64,000 nt of DNA, taken from NCBI RefSeq assembly GCF_047495875.1, contig NC_092474.1:11284501-11348500 (forward strand). Direction: 5' to 3'. The notes beneath the pieces were generated by a model, which saw only the letters and a list, made by a program, of their open reading frames with translations, was not told the origin of the DNA and ran no database searches. The translations under genes were made by a program, and so were the position numbers. Below are positions 1 to 11,600 of this stretch, in pieces. This DNA is from Pithys albifrons albifrons (Eukaryota > Chordata > Aves > Passeriformes > Thamnophilidae). How positions within the stretch are numbered: the stretch's first letter is position 1; the number at the start of each line of letters is the position of its first letter.

Positions 1-215
1 ACCTGTCTGGTTGCCATGAAGCTGCCATTTCCAAGAACTTCCAAGGTGCTACTAGGAAAATAAGGCAAATACAGGAGAACCTGGAAGTCTCAGAAACAAT
101 ATGAAATCAGAGTTCATTTGCTACAGCACAGAGCAGAAGTATGTTTGGTTAAATGAAGTATTTTTTTCTGAGACTGCACTGGCCCAGAACAATTGGTCAC
201 AAACAACCACGATGC

Positions 216-293
216 TCATATTGGCTTGTACAGCAAAGTGGTCACGTATTTCTTCTTGTAACGATGTGTAGCACTGAGCACCATCACTCCATC
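216..293 (-). CDS. PRKAB1: PRKAB1 coding exon 7 with stop (residues 247-271)
   Basis: Terminal coding exon: DGVMVLSATHRYKKKYVTTL then LYKPI and TGA at 216-218. Acceptor ctcctgcag. Positions 1-215 would be 3' UTR; no AATAAA is visible on this strand there, so the mRNA end lies outside the window. Confidence 0.97.
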   Translation of the reverse strand, partial: DGVMVLSATHRYKKKYVTTLLYKPI

Positions 294-3200
294 CTGCAGG
301 AGAGGGAAAACAAGTGAGCCTGTGACACGGATATCTGAAACTGCCCATGTGGAGAACATGGCCAGGCCTCTTACCTTGATGGAAAGGGCGTAGAGGTGGT
401 TCAACATGACGTGGTTGGGTTCAGGAAGCAGAGCGGGATCGCACTGGAAGGAAGAGAAAGAGAGACTGTGTGAAAACAACAGAACTCACAGTTCACTCAG
501 CAGAGCTGATGGGTGGCAAACACTGCCTGTAACCAGCCATACCCCCAGTACATCACTGCTGCTTACCCTGAGCCCACCACAAACACAGCCACTGCTTCAG
601 AACAACCCCAGAGCCCTCGGTGAAACGCTCTGCATCCTCACAATGACCATGAAACAGAGAGCAACTGCCTCTCATGTGTTTCCAGCATCTTAACAGTTCA
701 GAAAATTCACGTTTTGGGAGGAAAACAGCAATCTAGTTTTCAATTTTGAAGAGTTAAGTAAAAAAAATGAATTTACTTCAGATGAATCCATCTGGACATA
801 CATAATAAGAAACTAACCAACACGGCAACTGTCCTAAGGTTTTTCCTAAGCTGTTCCCTGTCTATTCCCAGATTTTTTCCCCATCTGTTTCCAGCCTCAA
901 GGCCATTATTCAGCAAAACAAACTAAAATACTCACAGAAATGCCTGTGTCCTTGTTCAGGATGACCTGCAACAGGTGTGGGGGCAGAATTGGTGGAGATT
1001 TGAAGCGCTCCTCTGCCTTACAAACATAGGGCTCCTGGTGATATGGTCCTGGGGGTGAACTTGACAGCTCTGCCAGAGAGATGGTAAATATTTAATCCCA
1101 AATACTTTGTAAGAATATCTGCTCTTTATAGGTACATGTGGCCAAAGGAAATCAATGGCACCTAAGTACAACAACTGCAGCAGCTGGTGTGGTTCCAGAG
1201 GATCAGTCACTGCCCAAGAAGGGATTTGTAAGATGCCCAAAGTCTGGCTTGCAATGAGCTGTGAGGATTTGGGCAGCAGAGTTCTGAGGGCCTGACTGCA
1301 CTCCAGAACTCCTCTGTCCTCTCCGCCCAGCACTTCTGCAGCAAACACCCCACAGTGCACAGGCTGCTCTATGTCACCTCCAAGGAAGTACAAAACCAGG
1401 ATGTACCTGTGAAAGGAAACTGCTACTCCTGTGCAGAGACAGGTATGGAAAGAGCTCTTCAGAGGCTAAATGAGTCCAAGGAAATGCTGTTACAGCACGT
1501 GGGGGGAAGGCACCCACTAGAATCTCCTGGCTTTGTCTCACAAATAACACGTTCTCCAAAAAGGCTTTGCCCAGGGCAAAGTTGCACAGAGCAAAAACCA
1601 ACCAACTACACCTTCTGCCTCAGGCTCAAAGGAGGATGTAACCACTGCAGTCATGGTCTCCAGCCCCACAGAGCTCTGTAACAAAGAGGTGGCAAGGCTG
1701 AGCTCAGACATGGCTCAGGCCAAATCCTACCTCTCCTCTGTTATAGTAGAATAAGAAACTTCAGGCAAAAAGATTTTCTTATTCTGAGATAATTTTTATT
1801 ACACTGTGAGAATCTGATCTATTCCTGAGCCTGTGTTAGCACTGCTGAATGCACCTGATTTCTCCCCACTAATGTGCAACTTCTGACCCCCTCAGCCATT
1901 TCCTTAGCAGAGGAAGATGGAATTAGGAGCAATGTAGGCTGTCAATGTAGGTTTACTATGGCAAAGCAGAAACTGAACTAATGAGTGCCCTCACTCCAGA
2001 AAAAAGGAAAATTACATTTTTAACAGCTCTAAAAAGTGTGATAAAAAATTATCAGTGTTCTTACCAGACATGTCTGAACACTTTTGAGAGTCCACCATCA
2101 AAGCATCGAATACTTCAAAGTCAGTTTTCTTCACCTGGATGATGTTGTTGACAGTACCCAGCTGGCTGGTTACTACTGGCTGAGCAGACACAAGATACAA
2201 AAATCAGAATAAAAAGGGCTTGTGGGGCTATTGGATTCTCAAACCTACACAATCAACATTACAAGAACGGGGTATATTGCTTTTAAAATATGAACTCAGA
2301 TATGGAAAGAGCTTAGTTAGTTTTAGGTTAAGAGCAAGTGCAAGATTCAGGACTGGGAGGGAAAAATACCAGTTGAATGTGCCAGGCCCACAGCCCTTGA
2401 CTGATTCTTGGGCTAAGACAAGGGGAGGGAGGGGCAGGTCTGGGCTGAAGTCACCAGTGACACCAGGACTAAGCTCCACAGGGCTTATGGAGCCAGGCTC
2501 AGACCTGCGAGGCCTGGGGTAGGACACTGTGGCTGGTACTGCTGGTTTGCCACAAAGCCAAGGCTGGAGTCCAAGGCAGAGGGTTCAAAGAGCTGAATTG
2601 TACTGCAAGGTAAAGTCTGAGAGGTTTGCCAAGACAGCAAGAAACTGCAGGTGTGAATGTGGAGCTCTGAAGCAGGTGGGGGCTGCTGGGTGAGCTGGGG
2701 TTAAAGCTCATTTTACAGCACAGGAGGAAGAACAGGCCTGGTAGATTTTGGCAAAATTACTGGACTATGAAAAGATCTGGAACAACAGTGGCAACATCCT
2801 GGCACAGAGAGCCAGTGCAGCACAGCCAGACCTGGGCTGCCAGCAATGCTACAGTGCTCTAAAGACAGTTTGGCACTGGGCAACAAAACCTTGGCAGCGC
2901 TTATGAACAATGGCCAAGAGATCTTGTCCCTCATTTGTTACATCTCCTGCCCTCTGAGGCTCAGCCTGGTGCTGCCACCTATTCCAGCTGGTGTCAGGAA
3001 CCTCTTTCTCACCAGCTTCAAAAGCCAGTTTCTGCTGTTAACTGATGCCCTCTCTGAAAGGACCAGCTCTTGGGAGAGAAACCAGCCAGTTTCTCACCTT
3101 CAGGTGCCTCAATGAATCCACACCAGCTCAAAGCAAGTGTTACCTCTGCAGGATCGTGTGTCCACTGCCCATCCACAAAGAATTTGTACTGGTGCTCCCC

Positions 3201-6065
3201 TTCTGGCAGGTCCAGGATTGCCACAAAGTTATTGTGACTGGAATTGAAGACAAACAATCAGCCCTGAAAGGTTCTGAAAAGTACAATGGTCTGTAAACGG
3301 TGACACACACTGTGACACAGAGCACAAACCTCCACACTGTGCAAAACCTGAAAAAGGCAGTGCCACATTTCAGCGAATCTCTGATGCAATCCAAAGGTAA
3401 AGAATCTAATTATCATTAATGTTTATGATAATTTCCTCAGTGACAGTAAGTGCCCCCACGTTCCTGACATCAAGTGACTGGCACTGAGCTGTTGTAAAGT
3501 CACCCTCGCATCTTTATGCCACTTGTTTGTACACGAGACCTTTTAGTCTGTGAGGCTCTTGCTGATGGAACAGGATCAGCTTTCTCATATTTCCTTGCCT
3601 TTCAGTATTTGCCTTCATAAATTGCACTTCCCAAATGCCTATGAAATAAATGAACAATGACTACATCAAAGCAGCAACTTGATACTTCTGAGTTACTCTG
3701 GGGCTGAATAGCTGCTGCTTGGCCATTTTGATACTCCTGTGCTGTGAACTTCCAGATCCTTCAAAAGCCTTTACCAGCATCTCAAAAAGGTGAGAAACAG
3801 TTGATGTTCAGCTGCCACTTTTCTTCTGCTCAGGCATGGAGTGCAAGCATCCCACCACAGAGCTGGATGTGAAATTTAAGTTTGGAATAACAAGCCCTTC
3901 TACTTGAGTGTACCGAGTTCAGTGATGTGATTTTATCCAGCCTCTAAAGAGGTACAAACACTTCCTTTCCCAGACTACCTCAATTGACAACAATGTCTCT
4001 TTTTTTTGTAAAGAGACATTTTTATCCTTTCAGATTCATTTCACCATCTCCTGTCTCCCAGGCTTTCCACTTAAGCGAGTGACAGTAACACTGATGTTCC
4101 ATTGGCCTTTCTTCCAGTTCTATCTCAATAATTTCCTTCACATGCACAGAACAAGCCTCCCATGCCATTTTATCAGGCCCCAGTGCTGCTCCCTCAAGTT
4201 TCCTAAGACATTAAGACCCTTCTGCACCACTGACTGGAGGTAGCCACTCACTGAGATGAGACACACCAGGACCTGGAAGATGAGTCTTTCATGGGTATGT
4301 CATCACTGACAGACAACAGGACTCAAATCAACAGTCAAACTCAGACTCTCTGCCATACACTAAGTTTTAAATTTTTGAAAAACCCCACATTGGTGTAAAT
4401 TAAATACTTACTCAGGTACTGAATTAAGCAGAGCTCCAGAGCCCTCTGGCAGGAAGAAGCAGTTGGGACCTTAATATGAATTTATTCTCTTATCTGTGTA
4501 GTTAACCTGCAGCATCCCAGGCTCAGATTTGCCTAAGCAGAATCTGGACCCTCTCTGAGCTGGGGAGAAGCCCCGGGTATGGCAAAGGACATACCAGTGT
4601 CATCAGAGACACTGTGCTTAGAACCAGCTGTCCCTTTCACACCCCAGGCAACAGGGACTGTTTGGGGTCATTCCTGTGTGGTGCCAGTGAACAAATCACT
4701 CCTTTAAAACTGACACACAGCTCAACTTCCCTCCTGTGCCATCCCAGAATCACAGTCAGATTCTTATCACTGGTTTAAGGAGCAATAAATCCAAGTAAAA
4801 TCACCATCTGCCAACTGAGCAGCTTCCTCACAGCACTGAGCACTCCCAGGGTGGGGAGCACCACTGCAGCAGCAGTTTCTTACCTCCGTGTCAGAGGGAT
4901 TTTGCTCCAGTTGTTGAAGGACCCTGACAGATAAACTTCCTTCCCTCCTCCGGTCCAGCGGAACACGGTTGGCCGAGCCTGAGTGGGGGTTTTATCATTC
5001 ACTTCCAGGTCCTGCTGCCAGGCTAGAAATTCTTCTTTCTCCAGTGGAGCCTGCAAGCACAATGTCTGAATCAAAAGGAATTTCCTCCTGCCACACTCAG
5101 ACAGCCTGAAGGCTTTCTTTGCCCTCAGGCACAATTCTCTAGGGTAAAAGTCTACTTACTACAAGTAGTTTTTGCCAGATGGAGAATAAAAACTGCATTT
5201 CTAGATGCAGTTCACCAGTTCAATTGCACAAATTCTGCAAAGATGTTAAAGCCTTCCAAATGTGCAGAAAGAGCAGAAGGCCAAATAATGCCACTCCCTC
5301 TAGCTCCAATTAGGTTAAAAAGAAATTACTTGTGCTCACCAAAGTGTTTGAAATACACAGATATAATAAGAGGGCGATAAATAATCAAGAATACATTTAT
5401 GAAGCATTTGGGCTGTACAAATTTTGTAGGCACAGAATTTATAGTTGGCAGAAAGACCAGGAGGTGCCTGTAGAAAACAGTTCTATCCAACAGTCAAAAG
5501 CTAAGTGCAATTTCCTGTTAGATGTTCTTATGAAACGTGACATGCAGCAAGACACTTCCAACAACCCACCTAACACTGAGCAAACAAATAATAACAGCTC
5601 TTTTCATGTGGAAAAGAATGGACAGATCAAATGGCACTGGTAACTGCAAAGGCCTTAAGGATGCAAAGGAAGCTGGGGCACTGTCCTCAGAGCCAGTTAC
5701 ATTTCAGTTTTTCTACACTTAATTCTCCTTGGAAACCACACCATTACTATCAATGCACTCTCTCTCTCCTCAGCATGGGCAGCAAAGGGGGATGGTCAGT
5801 TTTGTGTAAACTCAATGGCAGAATCACTGCAGGTGGGTAACGAACAGCCCAACTGACAGCACTGCCGAGCCAGTAACGCTGGAAGGCACGAACCAACCAG
5901 CAGTACCTTCATTTCCTCCGGGTGGAACAGGTCTGCGTCCTCAGGGCTGTCCATCAGGATCTTGGGCCTGTCCCCGTCCTTGGGGGGGCCCCCCGCGCTG
6001 TCCCCTCGGGCCCCCTTGTGCCCGTGGCGCTCCAGCCCCGCCCGCTCGCTGCTCGTGTTCCCCAT
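216..6065 (-). CDS. PRKAB1: AMP-activated protein kinase subunit beta-1 (7 coding exons)
   Basis: Regulatory beta subunit of the AMPK heterotrimer. It scaffolds the alpha and gamma subunits, binds glycogen and anchors the complex to membranes through N-myristoylation. Coding exons join as 5907-6065, 4884-5050, 3144-3237, 2065-2179, 936-1069, 375-443 and 216-293. All have GT-AG borders and phases that fit, and together they give 271 residues (human 270). The start MGNTSSER keeps Gly2 for myristoylation. The CBM48 glycogen-binding domain spans about residues 69-157, with W101, K127, W134 and N151 where rat has W100, K126, W133 and N150. S109, the equivalent of the activator-site Ser108, is split across exons 2 and 3. 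The C-terminal alpha/gamma-binding domain runs from about residue 190 to the final LLYKPI. The 3' UTR reaches the window edge with no poly(A) signal seen. PRKAB2 is excluded by the N-terminus and the local gene order. Confidence 0.97.
375..443 (-). CDS. PRKAB1: PRKAB1 coding exon 6 (residues 224-246)
   Basis: 69 bp, phase 0 on both sides, encoding CDPALLPEPNHVMLNHLYAL then SIK. This belongs to the C-terminal domain that binds the alpha and gamma subunits. Acceptor ccttccag; donor AAG|gtaaga. Confidence 0.97.
936..1069 (-). CDS. PRKAB1: PRKAB1 coding exon 5 (residues 179-223)
   Basis: 134 bp with a ctggcag acceptor and a gtgagt-type donor. It encodes ELSSSPPGPYHQEPYVCKAE and continues to LNKDTGIS. 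The Ser corresponding to human Ser182 is retained in the ELSSSPPGP stretch or just before it. Confidence 0.96.
2065..2179 (-). CDS. PRKAB1: PRKAB1 coding exon 4 (residues 141-178)
   Basis: 115 bp. It starts PVVTSQLGTVNNIIQ, which includes T149 and N151 at the end of CBM48, and ends at CSDMS. An in-phase GT donor follows (gtaaga). It leads into the linker to the C-terminal domain. Confidence 0.97.
3144..3237 (-). CDS. PRKAB1: PRKAB1 coding exon 3 (residues 109-140, CBM48 core)
   Basis: 94 bp, attccag acceptor and AG|gtaaca donor. It encodes SHNNFVAILDLPEGEHQYKF and continues to WTHDPAE. It contains K127 and W134, the carbohydrate-contact residues of the domain. The phase joins perfectly to exons 2 and 4. 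Confidence 0.97.
4884..5050 (-). CDS. PRKAB1: PRKAB1 coding exon 2 (residues 54-108, start of CBM48)
   Basis: 167 bp between a cttgcag acceptor and an AG|gtaag donor. It encodes APLEKEEFLAWQ through NNWSKIPLTR plus two bases of S109. Relative to human there is one inserted Leu (residue 56) near the exon start. The motif GGGKEVYLSGSFNNW is the first half of the glycogen-binding domain. Confidence 0.97.
5907..6065 (-). CDS. PRKAB1: PRKAB1 coding exon 1 (residues 1-53)
   Basis: Encodes the start Met through EEMK and ends in phase 0 at a GT donor (gtactg). Just upstream, a pyrimidine-rich stretch ending in AG at 6075-6076 looks like a 3' splice site. This fits a separate non-coding first exon inside the CpG island, as I recall for the human gene. 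The segment equivalent to the human Ser24/Ser25 pair reads GDSAGG, so only the first serine is kept. Confidence 0.95.
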
Positions 6066-6954
6066 GGCTGAGGATCTAAAGGAGCAGGAAAAGCCAGATT
6101 AGCACCGGTACTTCCTAAGGCAGACCTGCAGCAGGCAGGGCAGCAACTCCCCAGTGGCGCCGGGCTGCCTTTCTGAGCTGCAGGGCCTCAGAAACTCGAC
6201 TAACCCAAAGAGGGGTCGTTGCAGAGTGACACCACGCTCAGAACAGACTCCAAACGACAATTTTAACAGCTCTCCATAACATGCTCCAGCTCAGCACTCG
6301 AGCACCTCTGCCAGACCCGCTGTCCAAGGAGGCCAAGCAGGTCTGTGTCGCAGCACAGGCACTTGGTGTTTTCCCAAGGCAGGAGCTCGTTCTCTGCCTC
6401 TGCACGCCCTGCAGGGGATGCTCCAAACACCGCTGGGGCTTTGGCTTTGCCCGAGCGCCACAAACCAGCCGAGCACGGCCGCGGCTGCCCCAGAGCGGGC
6501 TCTCAGTGCCCCGAGGGGCGGGCAGGGATCGCTGGCTCGGAAGGGCCATCGAGTCCCAGCGCGGGACACCCCAAACCCCCTCCCTGCTTCAGGAGCACCG
6601 CCCGAGCTCGGGCAGCCTCGGGGCGGGCACCAAACCCTGCGGAGGGCCCGGCCCAGTCCCGGCCCCGCTGCGAGGCCCGTCTGGCCCTGGAAGCGGCTCC
6701 GTATTCCCGGCACATGAACCCGCTCCGCAGGCTCGAGCGGGACCCGGCCCATCGGGCACGGCAGGGGCGGCACAGCCCGGCCCGGCGCGGCCCAGCTCGG
6801 CCCAGCCCGCCGGGTCTCCCCGAGCCTGCCCCGGCCGCGGGCCCAGCCCCACACCCACCGCCCGCCGCCTCCGCCGCGGCTCTTCCGCTTCCGCCGGCCC
6901 GGCCCGGCCCGCCGGGAACAGACCCCGGCGCGGGCGTTCCGGGGCGGCTGCATC

Positions 6955-7172
6955 CCGGCTTTATCCCGGGCTCCATCCCGGGTCTATCGGCAGGTCAATC
7001 CGGGCCTCCATCCCGGCCCCATCCCCAGCTCTATCCCCGGCCCCATCCCCGCCTCTACCCCGGCCCCATCCCCAGCTCTATCCCTGGCTCCATCCCCGCC
7101 TCTACCCCGGCCCCTATCATGGCTCCATCCCAGCTCCATCCCAGCCCCATCCCAGCCATCCCAACACACAGC
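6955..7172. repeat. C-rich minisatellite, about 12-bp units
   Basis: Degenerate tandem units of the form CCATCCCCAGCT / CTATCCCCGGCC repeat across about 215 bp at the distal edge of the PRKAB1 CpG island. The purine strand is G-run-rich, so quadruplex formation on that strand is possible. Confidence 0.8.
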
Positions 7173-7179
7173 TGCTGCC

Positions 7180-8188
7180 GGCAAAATTTGGGATTTGCCC
7201 AAGGCCTCGGCCGAGATGTTCCACAAGTGAAATTACTCTGATGTATTTCTCTAAGAACGCCCAATCGCCCTATCTCGCCTTACTCTTTTGCTCTTCATCA
7301 TTTCTGGACAAACAGCAGTGAAACCTTAAAACACAAATTTACTTAGCCATGCAGACCTTTAGATAAAGGAAACCTTTAAGAAAATTAGTCCTGTAGTCGT
7401 AAGAAATAAATCAAAAGACCTACCTGTCCTAGAGACTTAAATCTGTAAACATTGTCTAGTTAGAAAAGAAATATGTAGCCAAAAGACATGTAGTGTTTTA
7501 ATGATTTGTCTAAGCCCTAAAAATGTATGTCTTGGGTAATTCAGAGGATGTTTGGGTAATTCAGAAGGATGAGTAGTGATTGATGTAACTTAGGAGGATA
7601 TGTAGCAATTACCCGTGGAATGTACAGTGTCCTCGGTGAAACTCACAATGTGAACTGGCCTAAATTTTCCTTCTGTGGGGCTGCATTTTGTAAGGCACAG
7701 ACCTGCCTTCCCCCCCGGTGCCAGTACAGGATCTCAGCCTGGCTGTGTGGATTCCTTGGAACCCCAGCTGCTGTTGGTTTGGTGTTTCACACAGCCCAGC
7801 ACTCCTCAGGTCCTTCCTCCAAACTCACTTGTTGTGTTCTCCCCAGTTTTGGGGGTTTTTTTGGCCACTTTTTTGCCATTTTTTAGCACACCTCTGTGTC
7901 TGCACTGCAGGGCTCCCTCTCCTGCCCATCATTGCCCATTGTGGTGATCTACACAACAGCCACACAGACCTATTGCAGGGCACAGCACCCTCACCTGAGG
8001 CCTGCCCCTGCTGCTGTGCAAAGCTTTTTGTTACTTCTGAGAACCCCAGAGAGAGAATAAACTGCAGGGTGAGCACTGCTGATAGCCCGTGGGGCTGTGG
8101 TACCCAATCTGTGTCAGGTGCAGGTATTATTCAGTTTGAAACTTGGTATTAAATGTGATGGTTCCTCCCCACACGGTGATGGACGATC
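7180..8188. other. Intergenic, no gene seen
   Basis: AT-rich to about 7.6 kb, then moderate GC. It holds a small 20-bp tandem duplication (about 7533-7572, TGGGTAATTCAGA-type units). An AATAAA at about 8056 within moderately GC sequence faintly suggests an LTR, but no convincing borders were found. Confidence 0.4.
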
Positions 8189-8333
8189 CTGAGATGAGCT
8201 CAGTTGGTTAAAACTTGGTTGTAATAATGCCAAGGTCATGGGTTCAATCCCCTGTGTGGGCCATTGACTTAAGAGTTGGACTCAATGATCCTTGTGAGTC
8301 CTTTCCACCTCAGAATGGTCTGTGATTCTGTGA
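8189..8333 (+). mobile_element. TguSINE1-type SINE (tRNA-Ile head, CR1 tail), copy 1
   Basis: The head resembles tRNA-Ile: a box A-like TGAGCTCAGTTGG, an AATAATGCC anticodon-arm remnant and a box B-like GGGTTCAATCC, followed by TGGGCCA. The tail is the CR1 3' end (GTTGGACTCAATGATCC, then ending TGATTCTGTGA). The first 82 bp are identical, in inverted orientation, to the copy at 8574-8655. Family name is from memory. Confidence 0.85.
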
Positions 8334-8511
8334 CCATCCATCCATGGTGTGCCATGTGCCAGAACCTTTGGGAACTGTCTGTGTCCCTGGGCTCTGTGCT
8401 GCCCACAGGTATCTCAGCCTCTCGGTGGCTGAGCCTCAGAGTCACTGCCTTCTCCTTCCCCTTTTCCCACCGTGCTGCTCCTTGTCTTCCCTGGCTGTGA
8501 CAGGAGGGTGT

Positions 8512-8655
8512 AGCAGAGTCACAGACTATTCTGAGTTGGGAGGGACCCACACGGATCATCGAGTCCAACTCTAAAGTCAATGGCCCACACAGGGGATTGA
8601 ACCCATGACCTTGGCATTATTACAACCAAGTTTTAACCAACTGAGCTCATCTCAG
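8512..8655 (-). mobile_element. TguSINE1-type SINE, copy 2 (inverted)
   Basis: Same family as the element at 8189-8333 but on the opposite strand. Read on the minus strand it starts CTGAGATGAGCTCAG and ends in a CR1-like tail (AATAGTCTGTGACTCTG). The tRNA-like head is identical to copy 1 over 82 bp, while the CR1 tail differs at roughly one base in six. Confidence 0.85.
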
Positions 8656-8659
8656 AGTC

Positions 8660-11600
8660 CTGGAGCAACCAGCCCATTTTGTGAGGTGCTGGTCCTCAGG
8701 AATATTGAGGGTGGGATGAAATTACACCACAAAAACTAATTGGTGCCGCTGCCTCCCCCTGGGCAGGCACAGTCCCCACATTCATGGAGTGCTGTTCCCT
8801 CCCATCAGATTGAGTGGGAGCCCAATTCCCTCACAGCTGTTAAAGCAGGAGATGTGGGAAGCAAGAGATCAGCTAAAGACAAGCCACATGGGCCTGGCAG
8901 AGCTCAACCCACCCACTGGTTTTCTGGAACTCTGCAGTTTTGCTCCTCCCTTTAACAGCAGGTGTGACTTTTTGCCTCCTTCCATATTTTCCAGCCTGAA
9001 GGGCATAAAAGCTCCCGCTCTTCCACTCCATCCAGGACCAGCCTCTGCAGTCCAAAGGAAGACTACAAAATACCTTTTCCACCTCTGCCCCTTTACATAC
9101 CTGTCTTAACTTTCCTTCGCTTATTACCAGATGAGGATGAAACAGATGGGAAGCTGCTTCACATTCTTCCATCAGAACTTCCACACTATCACAAATGAGG
9201 CTCCTGGTTAACCTCCCTAGTGAGAATGTCAGAGTGTCACTCCATTGAAATAATTTATCACAACTCTCTAGTTTTCTGAGCTGTTGTATCTCTCAGATGG
9301 GAGACCCAGCAACAGCCCACTCAGGCTTAGCCCTCACTGAGCACTCCCAGCGTTGTGGTGGAAGGGTCAGGGGGAAAATGTAACAGTAATTCTGAAAAAG
9401 AAATTCCCTTAAAAAAATCACAGTCCAGTTTTGGACTGTTCACAGCTCATAAATCAAGATAAAAGTAACTGATTGAAATCTGGTGTCATGGCTGTGCTGC
9501 ATCACCTTCTAGAGCAATTTGGGGTTTTAAAGCAGATGCTTGTAAAACACCTGCAGAATATGAGAGGCACATGGTCTATGTTAGTCACTATGTCAGCAGT
9601 CACAAGCAAAGCTCCTTTTTCCCCCCACTCACTCCTACTTTCTTTAGCCCACATGAACTAGACCTGGCCTGACTATTAAATCTTACACAGAGCATCTTAT
9701 TCAGAAATTAATTTTAAAGGAATTTGGTTCCCTCATAAGAGAGTGAGACTCAGCACACCTGGTCAAAGCTCTAACAATCATTACAGAGCACTTTTGGTGC
9801 TGCATAAGCTGAGGGGTCAAGTGAAGTGACCTCTTTACTCCTGAGTCATTCTACCCCCTTGGAGATATCACTTACCACCTTTCTTCATCAGCTGACTCAT
9901 TTTAAAAGAGAGTAAGGACCAAACAGCATCTGAGGTCAGCAGAGATCTGTACTAGGGGAATGCATATCCTGTATTAGATGGGGTGAAGAGTGGCCTTACA
10001 GACCTTTAGGCACAAAGTCAGGGATGGCACTCACTAATCACTGTGCTTTAGGCCAGAAACTCTCATTTTCATTGTTGGAATTATCTCCTGCAGTTGATTA
10101 AAATCAAAAGACAATTAAGCCCCCATTGAACACTGGTTGGAATGTGAAGACAAGGCTGCCATGGCTCATTGTGACACTCACCCTGCTCTGGTGTGCATCC
10201 CTTCATTGCAGTGGGGTTTCCCTTCTCTGACCTCAGAGTACATGTCAAAAAAGAAATGCAGTGCCCTAAAACCTCAGACTGTGCAGTTTGAGGTCCTGAA
10301 CAATCAGTTGCTATCTGGCAAAGTTCGTTTTCCTTGCCATGATCCAAAGTTATTTAGCCAGAGAGAAGTCACTAAAGTGAAAGCTGACTCAGCCCTACAG
10401 TGAGATATGACAAACCCAGGGGAGCCATCCTCAGAATGAGCTGGTAGATCAAATTCGGACATGCCATAAGTCACATTTTAAAGGACACATGAGGAGCAAG
10501 TGCTTCTTGCAGCTTCTGTGCTGTGGAGAGTGAGCTAAGTGGGAGCAGCAGCAGAACTTACCCTGGTGTTCCGGAGAGGATAAATTTAACTGCAGAAACC
10601 TTCTGGTTGAATTTCTTATAATCTTTCATTCTGCTTTGGAGTCCCAAGTTTGTTCCTCCTTTTTTACACTGGCCAAGTGATCTGTTTGCAAGCCCCCTCC
10701 TGCTTCTAGGTCACTTCTGAATTTAGCCTACTTTGCCAGGAGTGCTGCAGAGGAAGCTGGGCAGGCTCTGAAGGGCTCACACCCATTCCAGGGACACGTG
10801 GCCCTGCTGTGCATGCAGAACATGCCGTTGTGCCTGGAGATGGAAAACTGGGAGTGCACACAAAGATCTCTCACAGGGCACTGCATCCCTTCTTTACTCC
10901 AACACTGCACACCTGCTGAGCCCTGCTGGTGAAAAATGAGGTTGGAGGTGGCAGGGTCACCAGAGGGAACCCACATTCAGGCAGTGTTTCACCCTGAAGG
11001 TCCTGCCTGTGCCTGCTGGGGGCTCCCACTTGGCCTGGAGGTGTCTCCTCCAAAGCCAGGGGAGGTTCCACATCTGTTCAAGGTTTGGTGATAAGGACTC
11101 TTCCCTCCAGGAACCAGCACCCTTCACAAAGGCTCCTGAGCAGCCCTCAGGTGACCAGGATGTTTCTTACCAGCTTGGCCCCACAGCAATCCAGTGGCTT
11201 TCTTTGTATTTAAATCTGACTTACCTTGGGGAATCCAGTCCTTCAAAGGCACCTGTGCACACACAGTCAGACAAAGTGGAAACTAACTGGGGAGATGACC
11301 CAGTCTCTCCCCTACTGAGGCAAATCAGTTGAAAATTCATCTTAAATAACTGGCAGACTGGGTTAGGGCCTGGGTAATGAAATGAGTCTAGAAGAGATGC
11401 TTTGCCACTGTTCCATCAGGTGTTCCTGGGCTGATGCTGAGTGGTGGACACTGGGGCAGCAGATACAACCTGTCTCCAGGCTGAGAGGCAGAGCACAGGT
11501 CACACTGTGAGCCCACACCCAAAGAGACAGGTACAAACCAACACCTTCTGGAGACCCACTGCTTATGGATCCTGGTTGCAACCACATAAATCAAGGAGCC

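Larger units (their letters stand above)
294..5906 (-). other. PRKAB1 introns, no further genes seen
   Basis: The six introns range from 81 bp (294-374) to about 1.65 kb (3238-4883). I see no repeats of a recognised family in them. The intron at 3238-4883 carries a perfect 10-bp inverted repeat (3992-4001 with 4011-4020) around a T-rich loop. Confidence 0.6.
5900..7180. promoter_or_regulatory. CpG-island promoter of PRKAB1
   Basis: Strongly GC- and CpG-rich, from the first coding exon through about 7.0 kb, while the flanks are AT-richer. It should hold the transcription start and a non-coding first exon of PRKAB1 on the minus strand. The exact start cannot be read from the sequence. No TATA box is obvious. 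Long open frames on both strands here result from the lack of AT-rich stop codons. Confidence 0.75.

Noticed and set aside
6281..7321. 346-codon open frame on the plus strand in the PRKAB1 CpG island
   Set aside because: Pro/Ala/Arg-rich translation produced by GC-rich, tandemly repeated DNA; overlapping frames on both strands are also open; no known domain.
7600..8180. Possible solo LTR with an AATAAA
   Set aside because: No matching TG...CA ends, no target-site duplication found and no similarity to a second copy in the window.
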